Source of the DNA: JALORV01 sp963703945
GTDB taxonomy: Bacteria > Pseudomonadota > Gammaproteobacteria > Burkholderiales > Burkholderiaceae_F
Reading direction: 5' to 3'
Assembly: GCA_963703945.1 (NCBI GenBank)
Contig: CAVPGM010000046.1
Coordinates: 248,001-312,000 of the forward strand
Length of the DNA stretch: 64,000 nucleotides
Made by a program: the position numbers and the translations under genes. The notes under the pieces are model-generated. The model did not search any database, was not told the origin of the DNA, and saw nothing but the letters and a program-made list of their open reading frames with translations. Shown here piece after piece: positions 27,038 through 34,679 of the stretch (positions within the stretch are counted from its first letter, which is position 1; each line of letters begins with the position of its first letter).

Positions 27038-27703
27038 ATGGCCACTCAGGACGAACTCAAGCGCGCAGTCGCACGGGCGGCCATCCGCCATGTGCCGCAC
27101 GGTGAAATCGTCGGTGTCGGCACCGGCTCGACCGCGGACTGCTTCATCGACGAACTCGCGGGTATCCGCAATCGCATCACCGGCGCGGTCCCAAGCTCGG
27201 AGCGAACCGCGGCACGACTCGCGGCAGTCGGCATCCGGCTTTTCGATCTGAACGATATCGAGTCGCTGTCGGTCTATGTCGACGGCGCCGACGAGATCGA
27301 CGCCGGGTTCGCGATGATCAAGGGCGGGGGCGGCGCGCTCACGCGCGAAAAGATCGTCGCCGCCGTTGCGCGCCGCTTCGTCTGCATCGCGGACCAGAGC
27401 AAGAAGGTGGACATGCTCGGACGCTTCCCGCTGCCGGTCGAGGTGATCCCGATGGCGCGCGCACACGTGTCCCGTCAACTCGCCCGCCTCGGCGGCAATC
27501 CTCAGCTGCGCACCGGGTTCACGACCGATAACGGCAACGTGATCATCGACGTGCACGGCCTGCGCATCGAAGCGCCGCGTGACATGGAGCAGGCGATCGA
27601 CGGCATCGTCGGTGTCGTGACCAACGGGTTGTTCGCGCACCGCGGGGCCGACGTGCTGCTGCTGGGAACGCCGCAGGGAGTCGTGGAAATGCAGCGTGCT
27701 TGA
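27038..27703 (+). CDS. rpiA: Ribose-5-phosphate isomerase A
   Basis: A 221-residue enzyme of the pentose phosphate pathway that interconverts ribose-5-phosphate and ribulose-5-phosphate. Motifs are VGVGTGSTADCFID for phosphate binding, YVDGADEID with its catalytic Asp, KGGGGALTREKIVA, and the C-terminal VVTNGLFAHRGADVLLLGT. The ATG at 27038 follows AGAGGATGCG and gives a normal-length protein. The stop overlaps the start of the TIGR02117 gene by eight bases. Confidence 0.96.
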   Translation: MATQDELKRAVARAAIRHVPHGEIVGVGTGSTADCFIDELAGIRNRITGAVPSSERTAARLAAVGIRLFDLNDIESLSVYVDGADEIDAGFAMIKGGGGALTREKIVAAVARRFVCIADQSKKVDMLGRFPLPVEVIPMARAHVSRQLARLGGNPQLRTGFTTDNGNVIIDVHGLRIEAPRDMEQAIDGIVGVVTNGLFAHRGADVLLLGTPQGVVEMQRA

Positions 27704-28406
27704 CGCGCCGGTTCTCATGAAGGCAGTCGCACGCAGCATCGGCCTGGCTGCGGCGGGCGTGATGCTGATCCTCGCGCTTTACGTTGCAGTGGCTCTCGTG
27801 CTGGCTGCGGTGCCGCGCAACCTGGACTTCGTCGAATCGAACGACGGCATTCCGGTCTATGTGCGCACCAACGGCGTCCATGCGGAACTGATCCTGCCGA
27901 CGCGCAACCCGGTGTTCGACTGGAGCACCGAGTTTCCGGTCGGCCACATGCGCGCTCTGGCTGCGCCGACGGAATGGATTGCGTTCGGCTGGGGCGACCG
28001 CGGGTTCATGGTCAACACGCCGACCTGGTCCGATCTTCGTCTCGGCACCGCTGTGGTGGCGCTCTCCGGGTTGGGAGACGGCGCGATGCACGTCGAGTAC
28101 ATCGAGACCCCGACGGCGTACAAGTCTCGGCGCATCCGGATCTCGGCAGCCGAACACGAGCGACTGGTCGCCTACATTCGCGCATCGTTCGTGCGCGATG
28201 CCGACGGGCGTGTGCGTCGGATCGATGCACCGGGGTACTTTGAGACCGACGCGTTCTACGAAGCGGTGCCGAGCTATGCGTTCTGGTACACCTGCAACGA
28301 ATGGACGCGGCGGGCTCTCGCAGCGGCCGGCATCAGGACAGCCGTGTGGGCACCGTTCGACACGGCGGTGCTCTATCACCTTCCCGATGCGAGCAAGTCG
28401 CGCTGA
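27696..28406 (+). CDS. TIGR02117 (DUF2459) family membrane-anchored protein
   Basis: A 236-residue protein from a GTG overlapping rpiA; an ATG at 27717 (MKAVARSIGL) is equally plausible. One N-terminal hydrophobic anchor (LAAAGVMLILALYVAVALVLAAV) leads to an exported domain. Family motifs are VYVRTNGVHAELILP, EWIAFGWGDRGFMVNTPTWSD and the C-terminal SYAFWYTCNEWTRRALAAAG. The conserved Cys in YTCNEWT together with His in NGVHAEL hints at a Cys/His hydrolase-like site, but this is speculation. No biochemical role is known to me. Confidence 0.8.
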   Translation: MLDAPVLMKAVARSIGLAAAGVMLILALYVAVALVLAAVPRNLDFVESNDGIPVYVRTNGVHAELILPTRNPVFDWSTEFPVGHMRALAAPTEWIAFGWGDRGFMVNTPTWSDLRLGTAVVALSGLGDGAMHVEYIETPTAYKSRRIRISAAEHERLVAYIRASFVRDADGRVRRIDAPGYFETDAFYEAVPSYAFWYTCNEWTRRALAAAGIRTAVWAPFDTAVLYHLPDASKSR

Positions 28407-28601
28407 GCCGGTAGCAGTCGGCGCGAGCGGCTGTTAGTGAGGAAAAGATCGCAAACAGAATCTCGGCGCGCCGACGGGCGGCCAACAATGAACCCGGACC
28501 ACTTCAAGGGTTTCGTGCACTAAACGAAGCGCATTCCACGGAAGGTTCGCGGTGCACTGGGAACTTTTCGCGCCAAAGGTGCGGAATCTCGCTACGAGGC
28601 G

Positions 28602-29339
28602 TCAAGCGTGGTGCATCAGTCTCGTCGTCCTAAGGACCGCGCCGTCCGGTCGCAATCGGCTGAACCCCTGGACGGCGCGCTGGAGTTTGAGGCCGTTCGG
28701 GTCAAGGCGAACCGTCACACACGAACGATTCGTAGCGCCCGCGAGTGCCGCACCAGTCAGCAGAAAGGCGAGCGCATTGCAGGGAAGCTCGGCGCCCGCC
28801 GCGGCGAAGTCTTGCGCGATGCTGACTCGCGGCTCCGTACTCACGGGGGCGACGATCTGTCCGGTGCGCAGCACGAAATAGTTAACGCCGCTTGCGGCGA
28901 TCACGTCATCCGCGGCAAGCTTCAGTTCGCGCCACCGAGCCTCCGCCCAGGTCGCGCTGGCGCCCCGATTCGATCCGCTGAAGCTCACCGAAATCCATCG
29001 ACCCGGCAGACCGGACCGCTTAGCGAGCTCGAGGCAGGCCGAAAGGCCGTCAATCTCAAGTTGCCATGCGCCGGGCGACAAGCTTCTTCGATCACCTCCG
29101 GCGAGGTAGATCACGTGTGCCGCGCGCTCAATTGATGGCGCAAGCGTGTCTGGCTGCTCTATGTTGACGACAACAACTTCGGCAGATGCCAGCGACGCTT
29201 CGGAGGCAAGGCTGTCCGCGCTTCGCACGCAAGCGATGACCGGCACCGACGCGGCACAAAGGTAGCGCAGAACATAGCGGCCGGTCCGTCCGCTTGCACC
29301 GACGACAAGAATTGAATCCCTGAAGTTTGTCGTCCCCAT
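28602..29339 (-). CDS. NAD(P)-binding (NmrA/atypical SDR) family protein
   Basis: A 245-residue Rossmann protein. The nucleotide-binding glycine motif is near the N-terminus (ILVVGASGRTGRYVLRYL), followed by an acidic/ribose region (EVVVVNIEQPDTL), VIYLAGGD and a later YFVLRTGQIV. This is the pattern of NmrA-like atypical short-chain dehydrogenases, which lack the usual YxxxK pair. The ATG at 29339 is chosen because the glycine motif then starts at about residue 10; longer starts add a basic, non-homologous tail. It stands alone in a gene-poor patch and the substrate is unknown. Confidence 0.7.
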   Translation of the reverse strand: MGTTNFRDSILVVGASGRTGRYVLRYLCAASVPVIACVRSADSLASEASLASAEVVVVNIEQPDTLAPSIERAAHVIYLAGGDRRSLSPGAWQLEIDGLSACLELAKRSGLPGRWISVSFSGSNRGASATWAEARWRELKLAADDVIAASGVNYFVLRTGQIVAPVSTEPRVSIAQDFAAAGAELPCNALAFLLTGAALAGATNRSCVTVRLDPNGLKLQRAVQGFSRLRPDGAVLRTTRLMHHA

Positions 29340-29615
29340 AACGCGAAGCGGCGGTGCGACGGTCCCCTTGCAACAAGCACTCACAGCAATCTGCCGCACA
29401 ATGATCGAGCGCCGGCGCCGCCTCGGCGACCCCCTTGATGTGGGATTCGCTCTGAGATGCACCGCTGAGGGCGACGTCCATCCCGCGGATGAGGGGCCAC
29501 GAGATCAGCTGACCCCAAAGAGTTGGCATCGCCAGTGCGCGAGCAGGCCGCTATTCTGAAACAGGTCCGCGCGGTTCGACCGTGGGCCTCCGGATGAGCG
29601 AGATGTGAGGTCATC

Positions 29616-29891
29616 ATGGCTGCTACAACTGTTCTTCGCTGGTTTCTTCCCAGATCGGACCCGCCGGTGGTTCAGAGGGTCATCGTGGAAACCGAGGAGC
29701 AGCTCGCGCTCCGCAACCAGCAGAGGCTGGAGGAGGCCAAGCGGACCCTGGGAGGGCGTTACGTTCTGCACCCGAGCAACCAGGTGATTCGACAACGTGA
29801 AGAGCGACCGCGCACGCTGGCCGCCCGTGCGCCTCTGCCGGACAGATCGCGCAAGTCAATGCAGGCAAATCCGACCGAGCGCCACGCCTGA
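29616..29891 (+). CDS. Hypothetical 91-residue protein
   Basis: I do not recognise this protein. It starts at an ATG preceded by GTGAGG and reads MAATTVLRWFLPRSD, then a charged helical middle (VETEEQLALRNQQRLEEAK), then an Arg/Pro-rich tail. It has no signal peptide or membrane segment. The flanking 230-280 bases on both sides hold nothing else supportable. Coding status rests only on frame openness, the ribosome site and a plausible helix, so it may be spurious. Confidence 0.4.
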   Translation: MAATTVLRWFLPRSDPPVVQRVIVETEEQLALRNQQRLEEAKRTLGGRYVLHPSNQVIRQREERPRTLAARAPLPDRSRKSMQANPTERHA

Positions 29892-30121
29892 GAGCACCCA
29901 CTGCTGATCGAAACCGCGGTCGCGCGCCGCGCCGGCCAACTCGTCGGCGGCAGTTAGGTTGCAGCCCGAATGTGACCAATCTTGAGTAACCACGCCAGAT
30001 ACGCGGCTGCCCTTAGATCGTACGTCAGGCAGAAAGCGGGCCACTAAGCTGGAACGCCCGCGTTGGACACGACTCTGCTGTCCACCAGATCGAAAACGCC
30101 ATGGGCCGCAAGCCGCGCAAG

Positions 30122-30500
30122 TTACCTGCTCTGCGCGGCGCTGAGCGCGCGTTGCAGCATACGAGGCCGATCCATGCGATCGCACCACGCAGCGAAGGCC
30201 TCGGTCGGCTCGTTCCAGCGCAGCGCATTGACGTCTTTAAACAGCTTCGCGACGCTTTTCAACATCGCGAGCTGCTTGAATAGAAAGGCGTCGGCCATTC
30301 GCTCGCCCAGCACACCGGGCGGAAATCGCTCGAGCGCTCCATGCTGGTTCAGCAACCGTGCCGCGCCCCTTCGGTCCGATGCCGAGAATTCCGGGGTAGC
30401 CATCCGCGCTGTCGCCGACCAGAGCGAGGTAGTCCGGAATGAGCAGTGGATCGACGCCAAACTTCGCGCGCACGCCCGCTGCATCGCGAATCGGCTTTGC
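30122..30500 (-). pseudogene. 5'-3' exonuclease (PolA N-domain-like) remnant
   Basis: This is a C-terminal fragment of a PolA-type 5'-3' exonuclease. It shows RDAAGVRAKFGVDP, YLALVGDSADGYPGI and the H3TH DNA-binding motif GIGPKGAARLLNQHG, then a family-like C-terminus. The metal-binding N-terminal ~130 residues are absent, and unrelated sequence lies upstream. The frame also breaks at 30366-30369, where a run of four C (G on the coding strand) must lose one base to join GIGPKG to AARLLNQ. Truncation makes it a pseudogene whatever the cause of the frameshift. Confidence 0.7.
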
Positions 30501-30644
30501 CTTCAGCGTAGCGGCTGTGTCAGCGTCCGCATTTGGCGATTTCGCCAATTGGTGAATTGAGCGTGAGTGACTCGCAGCAGGTATCACCGGGCGTGTAACG
30601 CCACTCCTTTGACCAGCGCATCGAACGTCGCCCTGCAGCGTGGG

Positions 30645-31227
30645 CTGCTCCGCAGATCCTGCACGCGATTGGAGAGCACTAGTGGCCTGTAACAGTCGAT
30701 TCGGGAGTGAAAGGCGCGCCCGCGCGAGCCGAGTGCGCGAAGCGAGCCGCGTCGAATAGCCGTCGCATATTCGCAAGGCGAGTGACAAAGCAATCGGCCG
30801 CGCCGGCGCGCAAGGCACTACTGAATTGGCTGTTACAGGCCACTAGCTCGACCTTGAGCTGGGGATGCTTCTGCTGCAGCCCGGCCATGATGGGCGGCAG
30901 CACCTCCACACCGATGACTTCACTGGCCGCAATGCGCACGGTGCCTTTCACGCCTTCGCCGTGACTATCGGCGGCGCGCTTGAATGCAGCCGCGGTGCTA
31001 TTCATCGCTTCTGCATAGCTGCGCAGCGAAAGCGCCGCTTCGGTGGGCAGCAGGCCCGTCTGCGAGCGGGTGAACAAGGCAAGTCCCAAAGACTTCTCCA
31101 GCGCCGAGATGTGCCGGCCGACCGTGGGCTGAGTGATGCCGAGCGCGCGCGCAGCGCCTGACAGGGAGCCCTCCTGCAGCACGCCGAGAAAGGAGCGGTA
31201 AAGCTCCCAGCCAATGTCGTTGGCCAT
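30645..31227 (-). pseudogene. LysR-family regulator, interrupted by an inverted-repeat element and truncated
   Basis: The N-terminal winged helix is intact (ELYRSFLGVLQEGSLSGAAR, ITQPTVGRHISALEKSLG), as is the start of the effector domain (GTVRIAASEVIGVEVLPP, HPQLKVEL). At this point a 160-bp element is inserted. Removing it with one CTAG copy rejoins KVEL to VLSNRVQDL, the next conserved LysR stretch. Beyond that the sequence no longer looks like LysR, so the C-terminal half is deleted. The gene is divergent from the SDR gene at 31331, the usual layout for a LysR regulator and its target. Confidence 0.8.
30679..30846. mobile_element. 160-bp MITE-like element inserted at CTAG within lysR
   Basis: Two CTAG tetranucleotides (30679-30682 and 30843-30846) flank a 160-bp segment. 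Its ends are inverted repeats: TGGCCTGTAACAG is perfect in both, and the similarity extends to 23 of 27 bases. It has no coding capacity. Excision with one CTAG restores the lysR reading frame. The duplicated target could be CTAG (4 bp) or the central TA only, as for IS630/Tc1-mariner-type elements that prefer CTAG. No parental transposase is in the window. Confidence 0.82.
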
Positions 31228-31330
31228 GCAGAAATGTATATCTGCTTGGCTAGGTTCGCCAATTCCTTTTGCACCTTGCGAGGCCCAGAATTCCGCCATC
31301 GCAACCTGACTCACGAACTGGAGAACGATC

Positions 31331-32347
31331 ATGGCGAACGGAAAAACGGCATTGGTGCTCGGCGCAACGGGCGGCATCGGCGGTGAAGTGGCGCGTCAGT
31401 TGCGCGACGCGGGCTGGGAGGTACGCGCGCTCAAGCGCGGTCTGCAGCAAGACGCAGAGCGGCGCGACGGCATCGCGTGGATGCGCGGCGACGCGATGAA
31501 CCGCGACGACGTGATGCGTGCCGCGCGCGGCTGTTCCGTCATCGTGCATGCGGTCAACCCACCGGGCTACCGCAAATGGTCCGAGCTCGTGCTGCCGATG
31601 GTCGACAACACCGTCGCCGCGGCGATCGCCGAGTGCGCGACCATCGTGCTGCCGGGCACGGTCTACAACTACGGCCCCGATGCCTTCCCGGTGATCGCCG
31701 AGGCTGCGCCGCAGCGCCCGCTGACGCGCAAGGGCGCGATCCGCGCCGAGCTCGAGCAGCGCCTGCAGGCGGCCACGCGCGCCGGCGCGCGCGTAATCAT
31801 CGTGCGGGCCGGTGACTTCTTCGGGCCGCAGGCCGGCAACAGCTGGTTTTCGCAAGGGCTGGTGAAGCCTGGCCAGCCGGTTACAACGGTCAACCTCCCC
31901 GGCGATCCAGGCGTCGGCCATCAATGGTCCTACCTGCCGGATGTGGCGCGCACGATGGTCGAGCTGCTCGCCTGCCGGGACAAGCTGGAGCCCTTCGCCG
32001 CCTTCCACCTGGCCGGGCACTGGGATGACGACGGCACGCAGATGGCGGCGGCGATCCAGCGCGTCATCCAGCGTCGCGGTGGAGCGGCCCCCAAGGTTCG
32101 CGCCTTCCCGTGGCGGCTGGTGCGCCTGGCTTCACCCTTCGTCGCCACATTCCGCGAGCTACTCGAGATGCGATACCTCTGGCGCCAGCCGGTGCGCATG
32201 AGCAACGCCCGCCTGACAGCGGTGCTGGGCCGGGAGCCTCACACGCCGCTGGACGAGGCGGTCGAAGCGACGCTCGTCGGCCTCGGCTGCCTTGCAACCG
32301 CCTCGGCTAATGCGGCGCGCCGGCCCGGTACGACGGCGCTTGCATGA
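31331..32347 (+). CDS. NAD(P)-dependent epimerase/dehydratase-family (extended SDR) protein
   Basis: A 338-residue extended SDR protein. It has the N-terminal nucleotide motif LVLGATGGIGGEVARQL, a VIVHAVNPPGY strand, and VYNYGP after the VLPGT strand. The later VRAGDFFGPQAGNSWFS is typical of sugar epimerases and related reductases. The canonical YxxxK is not obvious, as RPLTRKGAIRAELEQRL stands in its place. The substrate is unknown. The start follows GGAGAACGATC. The LysR remnant diverges 103 bases away and probably once regulated this gene. Confidence 0.8.
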   Translation: MANGKTALVLGATGGIGGEVARQLRDAGWEVRALKRGLQQDAERRDGIAWMRGDAMNRDDVMRAARGCSVIVHAVNPPGYRKWSELVLPMVDNTVAAAIAECATIVLPGTVYNYGPDAFPVIAEAAPQRPLTRKGAIRAELEQRLQAATRAGARVIIVRAGDFFGPQAGNSWFSQGLVKPGQPVTTVNLPGDPGVGHQWSYLPDVARTMVELLACRDKLEPFAAFHLAGHWDDDGTQMAAAIQRVIQRRGGAAPKVRAFPWRLVRLASPFVATFRELLEMRYLWRQPVRMSNARLTAVLGREPHTPLDEAVEATLVGLGCLATASANAARRPGTTALA

Positions 32348-32581
32348 GGAGAGACCGCTGCATTGCGTCGCTCGCGCCGGCGTTGCCGTCTTAGCTTGCG
32401 GTGAGTCGGGCTGGGTCTCCTGGCCCGCTGCGGCGGCCCTTCGTTCAGGGCGCCTCGTCCGCTAGTGGCCGGACTGAGCCTCTCACGGCTCTCGCAAGAT
32501 CTTCCGTAGGCAAGACGCTAGCTCGATGTCGGCTGCGCCGCCGAAAACGCTGACCCACGCGCACTTGGCAGCGGCCAATGG

Positions 32582-32812
32582 CTACGTGTCTTCGCGCTTG
32601 AAACGCCTGCGCGCAGGCAACCTGGCAATGCCGGGTTCCATACTGGCCGCGGGCGGGCCAATCAACTGCCGCGAGATCTCCGCCATGAGTTCGTGGTCGA
32701 CAGACTGGCACAGCAGGCCCACGACGCGCCCGGGCGTCAGGCCCCACTGGCTGGCGAGCCGTGTCAGGACCAGGTCCGCCGCCTCATCGACTTCGAGAGA
32801 AAGCTGCCGCAT
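32582..32812 (-). CDS. Hypothetical 76-residue protein
   Basis: I do not recognise a family. The protein reads MRQLSLEVDEAADLVLTRLA, then a helical stretch (LTPGRVVGLLCQSVDHELMAEI) and a basic tail (PARRRFKRED). The early strand followed by two helices would fit a ribbon-helix-helix regulator, but this is only an impression. A palindrome, CGCGGA-AATA-TCCGCG, lies directly before the start. The rest of the 32348-32947 interval shows nothing else I can support. Confidence 0.4.
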   Translation of the reverse strand: MRQLSLEVDEAADLVLTRLASQWGLTPGRVVGLLCQSVDHELMAEISRQLIGPPAASMEPGIARLPARRRFKREDT

Positions 32813-32813
32813 A

Positions 32814-32829
32814 CGCGGAAATATCCGCG
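32814..32829 (-). promoter_or_regulatory. Palindrome abutting the start of the 76-residue ORF
   Basis: CGCGGA-AATA-TCCGCG is a perfect 6+6 inverted repeat ending one base before the ATG. It could be an operator or a translation-blocking hairpin. It has no other support. Confidence 0.25.
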
Positions 32830-32947
32830 CGCTGCGGTGAGACCGCAATCCCATGCGGATCAGCCGTTCAGTTGGGGCACTGAGGCTGTCGCAGCGTGCG
32901 TACAAGCAGAGTGACCGGTCAGGTCTCTTCTGAGCGATCAACGGCCT

Positions 32948-33220
32948 TCAGGTCGACGGCGGCACGTAGCCCGAGGCCGCGTCGGCGCCTTCGCCGAAGA
33001 AGTGTTTTTCCATTTGCGTCAACAGATACTTGCGGGCGCGTGCATCGGCCAGGTTCAGCCGGTTCTCGTTGACCAGCATGGTCTGGTGCTTCAGCCACCC
33101 GGCCCAGGCCTCCTTCGACACGTGCTCCCAGATCCGCTTGCCCAGTTCGCCCGGCACCGGTGGGAACTCGAGGCCCTCAGCCTCGCGGCCGAGCTTCACG
33201 CAATGAATCATGCGCGCCAT
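32948..33220 (-). CDS. yggX: YggX-family iron-sulphur/oxidative damage protection protein
   Basis: A 90-residue cytosolic protein of the YggX family, linked to protecting Fe-S clusters and iron trafficking under oxidative stress. It contains the family N-terminus ARMIHCVKLGREAEGLEFPP with its conserved Cys, then GELGKRIWEHVSKEAWAGW, and LVNENRLNLADARARKYL followed by EKHFFG. Length is typical. It follows argA by 11 bases on the same strand, a common pairing in Burkholderiales. Confidence 0.95.
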   Translation of the reverse strand: MARMIHCVKLGREAEGLEFPPVPGELGKRIWEHVSKEAWAGWLKHQTMLVNENRLNLADARARKYLLTQMEKHFFGEGADAASGYVPPST

Positions 33221-33231
33221 GCTGTGGTCTC

Positions 33232-34578
33232 CTAGATCTGCTTGACCAGCACCTGCGAGCGGCGCTGCCAGTTGTACATGTGCTGCCGCGCCGGCGGAAG
33301 ATCATCAACATCGGCGGGCTTGAATCCCCGCTTGATGAAGAAGTGCGCGGTGCGGGTGGTCAGCACGAACAGTCTATCGATGCCCGCGGCCTTGGCCTTG
33401 GCTTCGATCCGCTTCATCAGTCGCTCACCATCGCCGTAGCCCTGGTACTGCGGGTGCACGGTGAGGCAGGCCAGTTCTGCCGCCTTTTCGCGCGGAAACG
33501 GGTAGAGCGCCGCGCAGCCAAAGATGAAGCCGTCGTGCTCGAGCACGATGAAGCGATCGATCTCGCGCTCGATCAGTTCGCGCGGCCGCTTGACCAAGGT
33601 GCCGTCCGCCTCCAGTGGTTCGATCAACTTGAGCACGCCGCCGACATCATCCGCCGTCGCGTCGCGCATCTTCTCCAGGTTCTCCGGAGCCACCATCGTG
33701 CCCATGCCGTCGCGTGTGAAGAGCTCAACCAGCACTCCGCCGTCCTGGGTGTAGGGCAGGATGTGCGCACGCGCGACACCGCCGCGGCACGCGCGGATGG
33801 CATGGCGAAGGTTGAACGCGGCGTCGCGCGTGACCGTTCCCTCGGCCAGCATCCGCTCGGCGTCTTCCATCGACATTTCGCTGATCAGCTGTCCGCTTTC
33901 GTCATTGATGCCGGCGGTTTCGGTCAGCAGCACCAGCTTGTCGGCCTTCAGCGCCGTCGCCACGCTGCAGGCGACGTCCTCCATCGTCAGGTTGAACGCC
34001 TCGCCGGTCGGCGAAAAGCCGAGCGGCGACAACAGCACCAGCCCGCCGTTGGCCAGCACGAAGCGCAGGGCGTCGGTGTCGACCTTGCGCACCACGCCGG
34101 TCAACTGCAGGTCGACGCCGTCGATCACGCCCATCGGGCGCGCAGTGACGAAATTTCCGCTAACGACGCGGACCTTCGAGTGCGCCATCGGGGTCGACGG
34201 CAGGCCCTGCGAAAACGCAGCCTCGATATCGAGGCGGATCTCGCCGGCTGCCTCCTTCACGCATTCGAGCGCAGCCGCATCGGTGATTCGTACATCGTTG
34301 TAGAACCTCGCCTCGACGCCCTTGAGCGCCAGCTGAGCCTGCACCTGCGGGCGCGAGCCGTGGACCAGCACGATGCGGATGCCCATCGCACTGAGCAGCG
34401 AAACGTCCTGGATCAGCGCAGTGAGTTGGCCCGCTTCGATCAGTCCGCCGGAGAAGGCGATCACGAAGGTGCGTCCACGGTGCGCATGGACATACGGTGC
34501 GACCTGCCGCAGCCACGCGACGAACTGGGCGCGGTCAGTGCTTTGCGCGAGCGGCGGCGTCATCAGGGCGTCGTTCAT
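33232..34578 (-). CDS. argA: Amino-acid N-acetyltransferase (N-acetylglutamate synthase)
   Basis: A 448-residue ArgA that makes N-acetylglutamate, the first step of arginine synthesis, and is usually inhibited by arginine. The N-terminal amino-acid-kinase-like domain has FVIAFSGGLIEAG, IVLVHGSRPQVQ and LLTETAGIND. The C-terminal GNAT domain has CLTVHPQYQGYGDGERLM for acetyl-CoA binding and LTTRTAHFFIKRGF. The start at 34578 (MNDALMTPPL) is preferred by homology. A perfect 18-bp palindrome lies two bases upstream. Confidence 0.95.
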   Translation of the reverse strand: MNDALMTPPLAQSTDRAQFVAWLRQVAPYVHAHRGRTFVIAFSGGLIEAGQLTALIQDVSLLSAMGIRIVLVHGSRPQVQAQLALKGVEARFYNDVRITDAAALECVKEAAGEIRLDIEAAFSQGLPSTPMAHSKVRVVSGNFVTARPMGVIDGVDLQLTGVVRKVDTDALRFVLANGGLVLLSPLGFSPTGEAFNLTMEDVACSVATALKADKLVLLTETAGINDESGQLISEMSMEDAERMLAEGTVTRDAAFNLRHAIRACRGGVARAHILPYTQDGGVLVELFTRDGMGTMVAPENLEKMRDATADDVGGVLKLIEPLEADGTLVKRPRELIEREIDRFIVLEHDGFIFGCAALYPFPREKAAELACLTVHPQYQGYGDGERLMKRIEAKAKAAGIDRLFVLTTRTAHFFIKRGFKPADVDDLPPARQHMYNWQRRSQVLVKQI

Positions 34579-34580
34579 GG

Positions 34581-34598
34581 CCGAAAGTATACTTTCGG
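34581..34598 (-). promoter_or_regulatory. Perfect 18-bp palindrome at the argA start
   Basis: CCGAAAGTATACTTTCGG is fully self-complementary and ends two bases before the argA ATG. Read on the minus strand it contains TATACT, a good -10 hexamer, eight bases before the ATG. Transcription from it would start near the first codon and give an almost leaderless mRNA. No clear -35 is seen. It could be an operator for argA or for the divergent hrpA. Confidence 0.4.
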
Positions 34599-34679
34599 AT
34601 CTCCGCGCGCCTCGCGGAGCATGACTTCCAACACGAGACTTCCGATGACGCGCTAGCACCGACGGTGCGACGCGAGCCG

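Noticed and set aside
28552..28881. Plus-strand frame overlapping the NmrA-like gene
   Set aside because: It is antisense to a gene with a clear Rossmann motif; codon use and translation are not protein-like.
30063..30560. Plus-strand open frame of ~165 residues
   Set aside because: It lies antisense to the exonuclease remnant, whose minus-strand translation shows clear H3TH motifs. The plus translation looks random.
32462..32480. CTAGTGGCCGGACTGAG resembling the end of the lysR element
   Set aside because: No matching inverted end or second CTAG copy was found nearby. The shared bases are too few to claim another element.
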